Part shown: positions 1 to 7,198 of the stretch, in pieces
Layout: each line of letters starts with the position of its first letter
Numbering within the stretch: position 1 is the stretch's first letter
Assembly (NCBI GenBank): GCA_964403185.1
Contig: CAYOFK010000039.1
Location: forward strand, 1 to 18,836
DNA length: 18,836 nucleotides
From: CAYOFK01 sp964403185
GTDB lineage: Bacteria; Bacteroidota; Bacteroidia; Bacteroidales; VadinHA17
Direction of reading: 5' to 3'
Position numbers and translations under genes: made by a program
Notes under the pieces: model-generated
What the model was told of the DNA's origin: nothing
Database searches by the model: none
What the model saw: only the letters and a program-made list of their open reading frames with translations

Positions 1-55
1 AAGATTCCGTATCAAGTACGGAATGATGCCATTAGGTTGCTTTTGAGACAGCCCG
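1..55. repeat. Partial copy of a palindromic dispersed repeat (left end of window)
   Basis: Positions 4-24 form a hairpin: ATTCCGTA, loop TCAAG, TACGGAAT. The 16 bases at 40-55 (CTTTTGAGACAGCCCG) are the exact reverse complement of 18781-18796. Positions 2-39 recur at 18799-18836 with one internal substitution. Combining the two copies gives a roughly 72-bp element with 16-bp inverted ends and an inner hairpin, like a MITE or REP unit. It lies just past the stop of the minus-strand DUF1080 gene, so its hairpin could also help end that transcript. Confidence 0.75.
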
Positions 56-79
56 ATATGATATTTTGTCCCTATGGGG

Positions 80-1456
80 TCAGTCAAGTTCAAGTAGCTT
101 GATATTCTTAAAAGATACGGTATTGCCGTGGTCCTGCAGCAGGATATATCCTTCTTTTGCTTCCCCGAAGTCCGGCCAGTCTTTATATTTGCTGCCAGCC
201 ACCAGGTCTCTCCACATTTGCGAACAACGTTCATAATCAACCACTTTGATGTTGTTCAGATAGTGCCGGACCCGGCATCCCTTAACGATGATCAGTGCCC
301 GGTTCCAGTTTCCGGTACCGTTGAAAAGATAGTTTTTAAGCCTTTCAGGGGTCTCAACCGGAATAAGATCGTACAACGCACCGAGTTTCCGGTTGCCCTT
401 AACGCCTTTTTCCGTGTCGGGATGGTTTTTGTTATCCAGTATCTGAAATTCACATCCAATTGCGGAACCAGGCCCTTTGTTCAACTCAGGGTCAACAAAA
501 TATTTTATGCCGCTGTTGGCCCCTTTTGTTATCATGAAATCAACCTTGAGAATGAAGTTGCCATATTTCCTTGTGGTGATAATATCTCCACCTTTTCCCG
601 ACTCGCTACCCCCTGATTCAAGCACGGTGAGAACACCGTCTTTGATTTCCCAGCCTTCAACGGGAAACCCGTCGAGTCTGACTCCGCGCCAGCCGTTGGC
701 TGTTTTTCCGTCCCACAGGAGTTCCCATCCTTCGGACACTTCCCTGGCAGTAAGTTTGTTGTCAAGATAGCTGATCTCCGGAACTTCGGGGTCGGGCTTC
801 ATGCGGCTGGATTCAATATCTCCTGTCATGATCCTGATATGTCTCCATCTTATTTTTTTTCCTTCCAATTCCTTTCGATTGATGTTGTGGACCTGCAGTC
901 CGATGAATCCCGAAGGGGTCATTTCATCGACCAGGTTGGCACATTGAATATTATTGACCCAGGTTCTGATCGAGTTTCCTACAGCTTCCACCCTGAACCG
1001 GTTCCATTCTCCCATTCTGAAGGCCTCCCTTGCTTTTGGATTCCTTTCAAGGTTGTACAGCCATCCCCTGCGGGCTTCATCATAAATACCGGCAGTCCAT
1101 CTTCTTTCAAGAGGGTCAATCTCAACCTGGTAGCCGTGCACCCTGCCATTCCTGTAATCTTCATTACTGGCACTTCTTATCTGCACACCTGAATTTATTG
1201 GAGCTTCAAGCAGCACCTCAAATTCGAGAATGAAATCTCCATAGTTTTCATTTGTGCAGAGAAAACTGTTTGTGGAACCTGAAACTGTTTCTCCCACGAT
1301 TTCACCATTTTCAACATAGTATTCTGCTTTCCCGTTGATCTGCGTCCAGCCTTTCAGGTTTTTCCCATTAAATAATTCCTGCCAGCCGTCATTTTCTGCA
1401 TGAAGTGAGAATGTCGCGGCAAGGTAAACTGCAATTATTAAATAGCTTCTTGTCAT
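80..1456 (-). CDS. Secreted tandem DUF1080 (3-keto-disaccharide hydrolase-like) protein
   Basis: The 458-residue product has a signal peptide (about residues 1-20, ending SLHA) and two successive concanavalin-like DUF1080 domains (PF06439, now called 3-keto-disaccharide hydrolase), at about residues 24-210 and 242-457. Each opens with the family signature: LFNGKNLKGW in the first, LWDGKTANGW in the second. Each also has a conserved core: NSGVQIR with GYQVEI, and NSGIKYF with GCEFQILD. The second domain carries the long insertion with NHPD and the LYDLIP stretch usual in the family. Known relatives act on 3-keto-glycosides or bind carbohydrate in the periplasm; the substrate here cannot be read from sequence. 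The ATG at 1456 is the first in frame and directly precedes the signal peptide. The gene stands alone, 130 bp downstream of the permease gene on the same strand. Function is inferred from family only. Confidence 0.88.
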   Translation of the reverse strand: MTRSYLIIAVYLAATFSLHAENDGWQELFNGKNLKGWTQINGKAEYYVENGEIVGETVSGSTNSFLCTNENYGDFILEFEVLLEAPINSGVQIRSASNEDYRNGRVHGYQVEIDPLERRWTAGIYDEARRGWLYNLERNPKAREAFRMGEWNRFRVEAVGNSIRTWVNNIQCANLVDEMTPSGFIGLQVHNINRKELEGKKIRWRHIRIMTGDIESSRMKPDPEVPEISYLDNKLTAREVSEGWELLWDGKTANGWRGVRLDGFPVEGWEIKDGVLTVLESGGSESGKGGDIITTRKYGNFILKVDFMITKGANSGIKYFVDPELNKGPGSAIGCEFQILDNKNHPDTEKGVKGNRKLGALYDLIPVETPERLKNYLFNGTGNWNRALIIVKGCRVRHYLNNIKVVDYERCSQMWRDLVAGSKYKDWPDFGEAKEGYILLQDHGNTVSFKNIKLLELD

Positions 1457-1586
1457 GATAGTATTTTTTTTTCATGTAAATTTAATATGAATTTACTACA
1501 CTTCGGGGCATAAATTTCAGTAAGTTTTCCTGTTCCTTCACACCGGCCCTTACTTAGCGGTCAGACGATAAGCCAAACTCCTCAAC

Positions 1587-4010
1587 TCATTCATACCGGA
1601 TGGAATGAATGGGATTTTGCATGGAAGCGCTTATGGTCTGGTACACCACACTGATGACGGCAATGACAAGAGAGACAGCACCCGCCATAAGAAACGTCCA
1701 TAAGGGGAAAGTGGGTCTGTAGGTAAAACCGTTAAGCCAGTTTTGCATGAGAAAATATGCTGCAGGCCAGGCCAGGATATTGGCTGCTACCACCCATTTG
1801 GCAAATTCCCTTAAAAATAACACACTGATCTCTTGTGCGGTGGATCCCATTGCTTTACGTATGCCAATTTCCCGGGTGCGCTGTTCTGCACTGAAGGAGG
1901 CAAGTCCCAACAGACCGAGGCTGGCCAGAAACAGAGCCAGTATGGTCAGGATAGTCAATACCTTTGCAGTTAAGCGTTCCTGGTTGTGCAGGGTATTCAT
2001 GGTCTCCTCCATAAAGAAGTATTTGAAAGGCTGGTTGATGGCAAATTGTTTCCAGGTATCCTCTGCAAACTTTATGGTTGCAACCATATTCTTTTCGTTC
2101 ATCCGCAGCGTTACATACCTGGTGAAAAATTTACCGGGATTAAAAATGATCAGATTTTCAATTTTCTCTTTCAAATTGTTGAAATGAAAATCCTCCACCA
2201 CGCCAATGATCTCAAATGTCTGTTGTTTTCCCTTGTTATAACCCGGCATAACAAGAAATTTCCCTATCGGATTTTCGAGGTTCAGTGAGTTGGCTGCAGA
2301 TTTATTGATAACCACTTCATTCCATTTCCGATGATCTTTTGTTGAAAAATATGATCCCTGAACAAGTTTTAACTGGTATGTTTCAGGAAAATCGAGATCT
2401 CCGGTCAATCCGGTAAAATGTATTAACTCATCAGGAGGGGTGCCTTCAAGACGGAGCACCTGACCCACCCATCCTTCCATTCCCGGAACTGCTGAGCTTA
2501 GCGTTACGGCCTCAATATCAGGATGTTTTAATAAGGCATCTTTAAACGCATCCACACCATCCTCAAGGCCGTAGGCCCGGTCAATTACCAACAGGTTCTT
2601 TTCATTAAATCCAAGGTTTTTCTTCGAAATATAATGCAATTGAGAGTAAACCACAATGGTACTGATCATTATGACTACTGCGATGGCAAACTGAAACACT
2701 ACCAAACCGCTCCGGTACCAGATCTTTTTCTTGTTTCTGCCATAGACCCCCCGGAGTACAGGTAAAATTCTGAATGAAGAAATGGTTATTGATGAATAAA
2801 GACCGGCTAAAAAACCAATGCCTATGGTTACAAAAAGGATGATGGGGATGACAAACCATTCGCGGAAGTATTTTACAGATAAGGACTTATCCACAATGGA
2901 ATTGTATGTCGGAAGAAAAAGTTCAGTCAGGACCAGGGCCAGGATCAGGGCCATGAAACTTATGACAACAGACTCGGATAACAACTGGATAATAAGCTGC
3001 CGGCGGTGCGAACCCATGACTTTTCGCATGCCCATCTCCCTGGCTCTTGTGGCAGATTTGGCAGTGGTAAGACTGGAAAAGTTAATAATGGCCAGCAGCA
3101 GGATGAATATAGTGACAATCGCGAAAAAGTAAATGGCACTGATATCGGAGGCAGGTTCTATCTGAGGCATTGCCCTGGATTGCAGGTAGATTTTTGTCAG
3201 TGGCTCTATAAAGTAGGCGAAGGTATTCTCAGATTTATCCCACTTTTCGGCATCCAGACCCAGCACACTTTCCAACTGGGGCCCAAAGTATTTCTCTGAG
3301 AGCCCGGGCAATTTCTTCATAAATTCCTTCACCGGATACCCCTCCTGCAGAACGAAATAGGTATAATAACTATCGATGAACCAATTTTCATTGCTGGTCC
3401 ACTCATAGGTGTTCAGCGAAGCAAGAAAATCAAAATGGAAATGGGAGTTGTGAGGGACATCCTTTGCGACTCCGGTTATGGTATAATCGCTTCCATCTGC
3501 CTCATGTAACACCTTACCAATGGGGTCTTCGTCGCCAAAATATTTTATGGATGTACTTTCACTTATGACCATGGAGAATGGTTCCCTTAAAGCAGTTTCC
3601 GGATTTCCCCTGATCAATGGGAAGGAAAATACCTTGAAAAAATTTGTATCGGTATAGAGATACCTGGTCTCGTAAAAGCTCTTTTTTTTGTACCACATCA
3701 CGGTATTGATGCCCTCAAGAATCCGGGTGGAATACAACACTTCTTCAAAATCTTCCATAAGAACCCCGGCCAGTGGGGCAGGTGTGGTGGATCCGGTAAA
3801 ATCCATGTTCCCGATAGTTCCCGTTTGCCCGATCCTGTATGTTTGTTTGGCGTGCTCATGAAAATGGTCGTAGCTCAATTCATCGATCACATACAGGAAT
3901 ATAAGTAAGACAGCAGCCATTCCAATGGCCAGCCCAACAATGTTGATGATGGAATATCCCTTGTATCTCAACAGGTTACGAATGGCAACTTTGATGTAGT
4001 TACTGAACAT
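1587..4010 (-). CDS. FtsX/MacB-like ABC transporter permease (Bacteroidota eight-TM type)
   Basis: This is a large inner-membrane permease subunit of the MacB/FtsX class. It has an N-terminal TM helix (about residues 18-40), a MacB periplasmic domain (about 45-290) and a first FtsX block with three TM helices. A fifth TM helix, a second periplasmic domain (about 450-665) and a C-terminal FtsX block follow. Both FtsX blocks carry the coupling motif after their first helix: RAREMGMRKVMGS and RTREIGIRKAMGS. Such permeases pair with a LolD/MacB-type ATPase and use mechanical transmission to move or release envelope substrates; no ATPase gene lies in the window. An in-frame TTG two codons upstream would give 809 residues. 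I prefer the ATG at 4010 (807 residues, MFSNYIKVAIRNLL) because family members start this way. A sigma-54 promoter and upstream operators suggest regulated expression. Confidence 0.92.
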   Translation of the reverse strand: MFSNYIKVAIRNLLRYKGYSIINIVGLAIGMAAVLLIFLYVIDELSYDHFHEHAKQTYRIGQTGTIGNMDFTGSTTPAPLAGVLMEDFEEVLYSTRILEGINTVMWYKKKSFYETRYLYTDTNFFKVFSFPLIRGNPETALREPFSMVISESTSIKYFGDEDPIGKVLHEADGSDYTITGVAKDVPHNSHFHFDFLASLNTYEWTSNENWFIDSYYTYFVLQEGYPVKEFMKKLPGLSEKYFGPQLESVLGLDAEKWDKSENTFAYFIEPLTKIYLQSRAMPQIEPASDISAIYFFAIVTIFILLLAIINFSSLTTAKSATRAREMGMRKVMGSHRRQLIIQLLSESVVISFMALILALVLTELFLPTYNSIVDKSLSVKYFREWFVIPIILFVTIGIGFLAGLYSSITISSFRILPVLRGVYGRNKKKIWYRSGLVVFQFAIAVVIMISTIVVYSQLHYISKKNLGFNEKNLLVIDRAYGLEDGVDAFKDALLKHPDIEAVTLSSAVPGMEGWVGQVLRLEGTPPDELIHFTGLTGDLDFPETYQLKLVQGSYFSTKDHRKWNEVVINKSAANSLNLENPIGKFLVMPGYNKGKQQTFEIIGVVEDFHFNNLKEKIENLIIFNPGKFFTRYVTLRMNEKNMVATIKFAEDTWKQFAINQPFKYFFMEETMNTLHNQERLTAKVLTILTILALFLASLGLLGLASFSAEQRTREIGIRKAMGSTAQEISVLFLREFAKWVVAANILAWPAAYFLMQNWLNGFTYRPTFPLWTFLMAGAVSLVIAVISVVYQTISASMQNPIHSIRYE

Positions 4011-4103
4011 GTACAATACTATTACAGCAAACCCTAAGGCTTGCCTCCAAAAAAATCGCTACTTAAGTTATTCAAGGGTCTCTGGTCTGTCAGATATTAG
4101 TGC

Positions 4104-4118
4104 GCAATTCTTATGCCA
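4104..4118 (-). promoter_or_regulatory. Sigma-54 promoter of the permease gene
   Basis: Read on the minus strand, the sequence is TGGCA-TAAGAA-TTGC. It matches the sigma-54 consensus TGGCAC-N5-TTGC with the exact -24/-12 spacing. The -24 element is at 4114-4118 and the -12 element at 4104-4107. Transcription would begin near 4092, leaving a leader of about 80 nt before the ATG at 4010. No RpoN or activator gene is visible here, so the activator must be encoded elsewhere. Confidence 0.7.
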
Positions 4119-4165
4119 CCTAACTTAAGTATATAATTATCAGTAAATAACAGGATCCAATGATG

Positions 4166-4224
4166 GTGTTCCGGAACATACAGGTGTGCGAAATCGTTCA
4201 CTAGTGTTCAAAATCGAACGATTT
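4166..4224. promoter_or_regulatory. Three phased operator-like repeats upstream of the sigma-54 promoter
   Basis: Three related units begin at 4166, 4184 and 4204, spaced 18 and 20 bp (about two helical turns). They read GTGTTCCGGAACA, GTGTGCGAAATCGTTCAC and GTGTTCAAAATCGAAC. Two are dyads of GTTC and GAAC half-sites, with 2- and 6-bp centres. They lie about 75-130 bp upstream of the predicted start site, where NtrC-type enhancer-binding proteins usually bind. The 9-bp match between 4191-4199 and 4216-4224 joins units two and three and followed by a T-run mimics a terminator. I read it as operator symmetry. Confidence 0.6.
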
Positions 4225-4287
4225 TTTCACTGAAGATTCAGGGAGTTCACAAATACCCGGGTTCCCGGGATCAAGCTTTACCAGTTC

Positions 4288-4393
4288 GTCGTTTCACGAC
4301 TCACGTCATTCGGTCGCTGCCACTCGTGTCATTCAGCTTCGCTGTCATTCAATGGTCATTGGTTTGCTGCGCAAACGTCATTCACCCTTCGGG
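4288..4393. repeat. Mini-hairpin array with GTCATTC spacers (GAATGAC on minus strand)
   Basis: The heptamer GTCATTC starts at 4305, 4328, 4344 and 4377, with a variant GTCATTG at 4355. Short perfect hairpins lie between or beside these. In minus-strand sense they are GTCGT-GAA-ACGAC (4288-4300), CAGC-GAA-GCTG (4334-4344), GTTTGC-GCA-GCAAAC (4362-4376) and CCC-GAA-GGG (4385-4393). Every loop is GNA. The array lies directly downstream of the shortened four-helix-bundle gene. It is not a CRISPR array, because repeats are only 7 bp and spacing is irregular. Confidence 0.75.
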
Positions 4394-4415
4394 ATGTTCA
4401 TGGAATTGCAATATT

Positions 4416-4652
4416 TTAGTAATCCAGAAAATCAGTATCGTCTTCATTAACTTGTTTGCCGGATGTTCTTCCAATTGATTTAATATAATTGTTCAGCCTA
4501 ACACTGAGATTTGCTGCCACAGAATCAGAAGATCTGATAAGTTGTTTACCAATAGTGTCTTTTGCAAAATGATCCCACTTTATTACTAAATTCCAAATTT
4601 TTTCAGCAATATCCATAGATAGCTGATAAACCTTCAATTCCTCAATATCCAT
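4416..4652 (-). pseudogene. Four-helix-bundle protein (23S rRNA intervening-sequence family), internally deleted
   Basis: Residues 1-51 match the start of the four-helix-bundle/S23 family (PF05635): an opening ELKVYQLSMDIAEKIWNLV helix, then a second helix region with IGKQLIRSSDSVAANLS. Family members then continue with an E-G-rich turn and two more helices, for about 115-125 residues in all. Here ANLS runs straight into VRLNNYIKSIG and an acidic tail ending NEDDTDFLDY, which resembles the usual C-terminus. About 45-50 residues of the middle therefore seem lost in frame, leaving 78. The family folds as a pentamer-forming helical bundle of unknown role, first seen inside 23S rRNA intervening sequences. 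The gene sits between repeat arrays and 65 bp past the dipeptidase gene. It could still make a short protein, but it is probably a remnant. Confidence 0.65.
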
Positions 4653-4717
4653 ATTTATTATTATTATTTAACAATCGTATGACCATCGTATGACTATCGT
4701 ATGTCCCCCAATGACCA
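4653..4717. repeat. ATT microsatellite and 11-bp tandem repeats upstream of the four-helix-bundle gene
   Basis: A TTA/ATT trinucleotide run (4655-4670) directly precedes the start codon at 4652. Behind it come three 11-bp units, ATCGTATGACC, ATCGTATGACT and ATCGTATGTCC (about 4675-4707), then CCAATGACCATC, which abuts the dipeptidase stop. The ATGAC core is the complement of the GTCAT core on the other side of the gene, so the two flanks carry related motifs in opposite orientation. The trinucleotide run lies where a ribosome site would be and could alter spacing by slippage. Confidence 0.7.
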
Positions 4718-6346
4718 TCAAAAACTCCACCTGAACTTCACCCACAGTTCATCTCCCAGTTCCCACCATCGGTCAATGGCTGCTCGTGCGAAATTATTGG
4801 AGTAGTTTGTAAGAAATTCACGGGCCAGTTGGGTTGGATTGCCGTTTTTGGCATTTTCATCGTCTATTTTTAATAATTCAAGGGCTTTTTTCTCAATAAA
4901 CTCAATTTCATCAAAGGCCTTGTTCTCGAATTCCGCCACAACAGGTTCGATGATCTTTTTACCTTCCCCCCATTTTACCATGGCCAGCCGGTTGGCGCGG
5001 CGGAACGCCCACATGGCAGATTCCTGGCTGAAGTGATCCTGCCCGCAGACAGAGAAACTTTTGGGAAGGCTCAGGTTTCCTGCATATATTGGGATCCGGG
5101 GACTTTCCCTGGGAACATCAAATGCAAACCATAACCTTCCGCCCACTTCATCAGGCAGCCAGCTCCGTAACTGTACAATCCATGAGTAAGCACAATACTG
5201 AACAGATACCGGCCTGTAACGGACCACAATCCCTGAGTCAAGGCTGTTTAACAACTTCCGCTTGTCGCCGGCCATCCAGGGATGGGCGGCAGGACTGATG
5301 ATGGTATCGCTGTGAGTATTGCCTTCATCATCTTTACGTGTTTCCGTAAGGGTCAGATTTTTTATCATTTCCCACGGGGTCCCATCGTAGGTTGTCCGGT
5401 AGAATTTCATGACATCGCGTATGTCAACTTTATTTTCCGGCTTCACTGAGAAAGGCAATTCCTCATCATCAAATTCCAGACCCAGGGAAGGAGCCAGGGA
5501 GCTGAGGACGTAAAATTCCCTGATGTTGAATGGTTTTCTGTCTGAGTAGACTTTCCAGAATTTAAAAGTTTCTTTTCCATCCCAGTATTCCAGTTTTTTT
5601 GCCACCTTAAAGACATTGTCTGAAGCCATATAATGGTCCTCATCTTTAAGATCAATTGCTCCAATCCTGGAAATGTTTGCAGAAATGCCAACATGGTCAT
5701 CAGGTATGCGCTGTGCAGCCCACACTCCACCAATCTTACCGGATCCTTCGCCCATGATCTCCATTTGCCACACCTCATTTTTATCTGCGATAGTAATGCA
5801 TTCCCCGGAATCTCCGTACCCATATTCTTTAATAAGTTCACCGATCAGTCTGATGGCTTCCCGGGCAGTGGTGCATCTTTGTAAAACAATGCGTTCCAAT
5901 TCCTCAATCAGGAACAGTCCGTTTTTGTTTCTCAATTCCCTTTTGCCTCCAAATGTAGTTTCACCAATGGCCAGTTGCTTTTCATTCAGACACGGATAAG
6001 CCGTATTTAAGTAGGCATAGGTTTTGTCAACCTCCGGGATCTCTCCCTTTTTTTCAACATTTTCATTACTCCAGGCGCTGCTCGTATGCATAGTACCCCA
6101 GTTTACAGAATGCATGGTGCCGGGTTCATGTTCCTGCGCCGGAACAAAACCCAGCCAGGTCCTGTACCAGGCATCACAGGTGTGGCTTGTAATTACAGAG
6201 CCATCTGTACTGGCATCTTTACCCACCTGGATGCTTGTACAACTTTCGGAGTATTCATCCGGATCCTGTGCCCGCATAATAACCGGTGAAAAGTTCAGGG
6301 CAATCAAAACAGAAATTAATAATAGTCTGGAATTTAAATTTTTCAT
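4718..6346 (-). CDS. Secreted C69-family dipeptidase (Ntn hydrolase)
   Basis: This 542-residue protein belongs to peptidase family C69 (PF03577), N-terminal-nucleophile hydrolases that cut dipeptides. A signal peptide covers about residues 1-26 (ending MRAQ). A short propeptide then leads to Cys36 in ESCTSIQVGKDAS, the family's nucleophile, which becomes N-terminal after self-processing. Further hallmarks are DGSVITSHTCDAWYRTW, the segment LNEKQLAIGETTFGGKREL, the GECITIADKNEVWQMEIMG strand pair, and WVKFRWSF at the C-terminus. Length fits the Bacteroidota members. The ATG at 6346 is the first in frame and gives a proper signal peptide. The likely role is periplasmic hydrolysis of small peptides for nutrition. 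The gene is separated from both neighbours by repeats or decayed sequence, so no operon link is evident. Confidence 0.9.
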   Translation of the reverse strand: MKNLNSRLLLISVLIALNFSPVIMRAQDPDEYSESCTSIQVGKDASTDGSVITSHTCDAWYRTWLGFVPAQEHEPGTMHSVNWGTMHTSSAWSNENVEKKGEIPEVDKTYAYLNTAYPCLNEKQLAIGETTFGGKRELRNKNGLFLIEELERIVLQRCTTAREAIRLIGELIKEYGYGDSGECITIADKNEVWQMEIMGEGSGKIGGVWAAQRIPDDHVGISANISRIGAIDLKDEDHYMASDNVFKVAKKLEYWDGKETFKFWKVYSDRKPFNIREFYVLSSLAPSLGLEFDDEELPFSVKPENKVDIRDVMKFYRTTYDGTPWEMIKNLTLTETRKDDEGNTHSDTIISPAAHPWMAGDKRKLLNSLDSGIVVRYRPVSVQYCAYSWIVQLRSWLPDEVGGRLWFAFDVPRESPRIPIYAGNLSLPKSFSVCGQDHFSQESAMWAFRRANRLAMVKWGEGKKIIEPVVAEFENKAFDEIEFIEKKALELLKIDDENAKNGNPTQLAREFLTNYSNNFARAAIDRWWELGDELWVKFRWSF

Positions 6347-6469
6347 AGTAAATATGATTTATCCATTATAACAGCTTTGTTGATTTGAAAAAACTAAAAT
6401 ACCCTCAAAGATGGGGAATGAAGCTGAGAATTATCATGCCTGATAAATAAGCCCTGTGAAGTGGGTGAT

Positions 6470-6581
6470 CCCTGATGAAGAATATCAGGGCGGGCCTGAC
6501 ATTAATCGTCAGGAGGCGAAATAGTAATAGTTGTGGGGGACCGAACGTAGGAATTTGTCCTGTGGACAAGTTTAGTCCCAC
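6470..6581. other. Structured, non-coding stretch with consecutive hairpins
   Basis: The 380 bp between the dipeptidase start and the relic at 6728 hold no recognisable gene. Within them are CCCTGAT/ATCAGGG (6470-6490) and CCTGAC/GTCAGG (6495-6513). A nested pair follows: TTGTCC/GGACAA with loop TGT (6555-6569), inside GTGGG/CCCAC (about 6533-6581). This density suggests either a small structured RNA or several dispersed repeats. I do not recognise an RNA family. The minus-strand open frame across here has no coding character. Confidence 0.35.
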
Positions 6582-6727
6582 CTTCGACAAGTCTATGGTG
6601 AGCAAAGGAGGGGCCAGGTTGTGGGCTGCTCAGTATCCAGGGTAACCAGTAAAACGGTCCGACAGGTACGTGCCGAAGTCTCAAAGGGCAACAAAAAGCC
6701 ACGAATGCAAAGAATAAATATCTGTAA

Positions 6728-6988
6728 AATGTCAATGAGATCCTGTTCCAGCCTTTTGATATCAATAAGTGGTTTGTCCTTGTGATAATTGTTGTAATTT
6801 CCGTTATTGTGTTGGGTTTGGCGACTTGCTGTATCGGATTCCTTTTCCTCATTATTCCATATATAGGCTCTGTGATCATGTTACCGGTATCGGTAACTTT
6901 CAGGGCCTTTAGTGTGGAATTCCTGGAACAGTTTGGCGGGGAATATAAAATATTTCCTACTAACGATACCCCGGAAAAAGCGGCTTAG
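6728..6988 (+). pseudogene. Relic of a polytopic membrane protein, N- and C-terminal parts fused
   Basis: The frame is open from just after a TAA at 6725 to TAG at 6986. Its start, EILFQPFDINKWFVL, resembles the N-terminal region of multi-TM bacterial proteins that contain a PFD-x-x-KWFVLG motif. What follows (about 6782 onward) resembles the C-terminus of the same kind of protein: a hydrophobic helix with LATCCIGFLFLIIPYIG, then LPVSVTFRAFSVEFLEQFG. Such proteins are usually 250-300 residues, so the central helices are missing. No ATG lies in a suitable place; only a GTG at 6782 could start a 68-residue piece. The family assignment is from memory of the motifs. I am fairly sure that it is a coding remnant and less sure of the family. 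Confidence 0.55.
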
Positions 6989-7003
6989 TAAATGACAATT
7001 TAG

Positions 7004-7192
7004 GAACAGGCCAGAGGTGGTAAGGGTCCCGAAACGGGGACAAAGAAAAAACCATTTACACGTTCTGATTACCTTATCCGGACTTTGGATTCTATTTTGG
7101 CTGATCCGGATGTGTTTAGAACTGTTTGGGATCCTGTAATTATTCCTTCTATGGGACCTCCGGGGTTTTTGAAACCTCGAAGGTCTTTTTAA
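7004..7192 (+). other. Unassigned 62-codon open frame, possible gene tail
   Basis: After a TAG at 7001 the frame stays open to TAA at 7190. Codon choice is coding-like through the part that reads SDYLIRTLDSILADPDVFR, followed by TVWDPVIIP. There is no ATG near the beginning; the only one is late. The last 12 or so codons run through the hairpin at 7155-7185. I recognise no family. It may be the 3' end of a gene whose front was lost, or chance. Confidence 0.25.
7155..7190 (+). terminator. Hairpin with T-run, terminator-like
   Basis: The arms GACCTCCGGGGTTT and AAACCTCGAAGGTC pair at 12 of 14 positions around a TTG loop, followed by TTTTT. It has the form of a rho-independent terminator in plus orientation, for the remnants upstream. 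It also lies just past the GH92 stop, where it could end the minus-strand transcript as well, though no T-run follows it on that side. Its arms resemble the repeat at 9507-9575, so it belongs to a dispersed GACCTNCGAGG hairpin family. Confidence 0.6.
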
Positions 7193-7198
7193 AAAGAT

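Noticed and set aside
1747..2187. 146-codon plus-strand open frame
   Set aside because: It is a shadow inside the permease gene, whose FtsX motifs are clear on the other strand.
4011..4016. TTG two codons upstream as permease start
   Set aside because: The ATG at 4010 fits the usual family N-terminus, and no ribosome site favours the TTG.
4191..4227. Hairpin followed by a run of T, looking like a rho-independent terminator
   Set aside because: No plus-strand gene ends before it. Its arms coincide with two of three phased operator-like units upstream of a sigma-54 promoter.
4288..4393. Possible CRISPR-like array of GTCATTC repeats
   Set aside because: Repeats are only 7 bp, spacing varies from 11 to 23 bp, the intervening sequences are mostly small palindromes, and no cas gene is near.
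6502..6879. 125-codon minus-strand open frame
   Set aside because: It runs antisense across the hairpin cluster and the membrane-protein relic, has no family signature and an unnatural composition.
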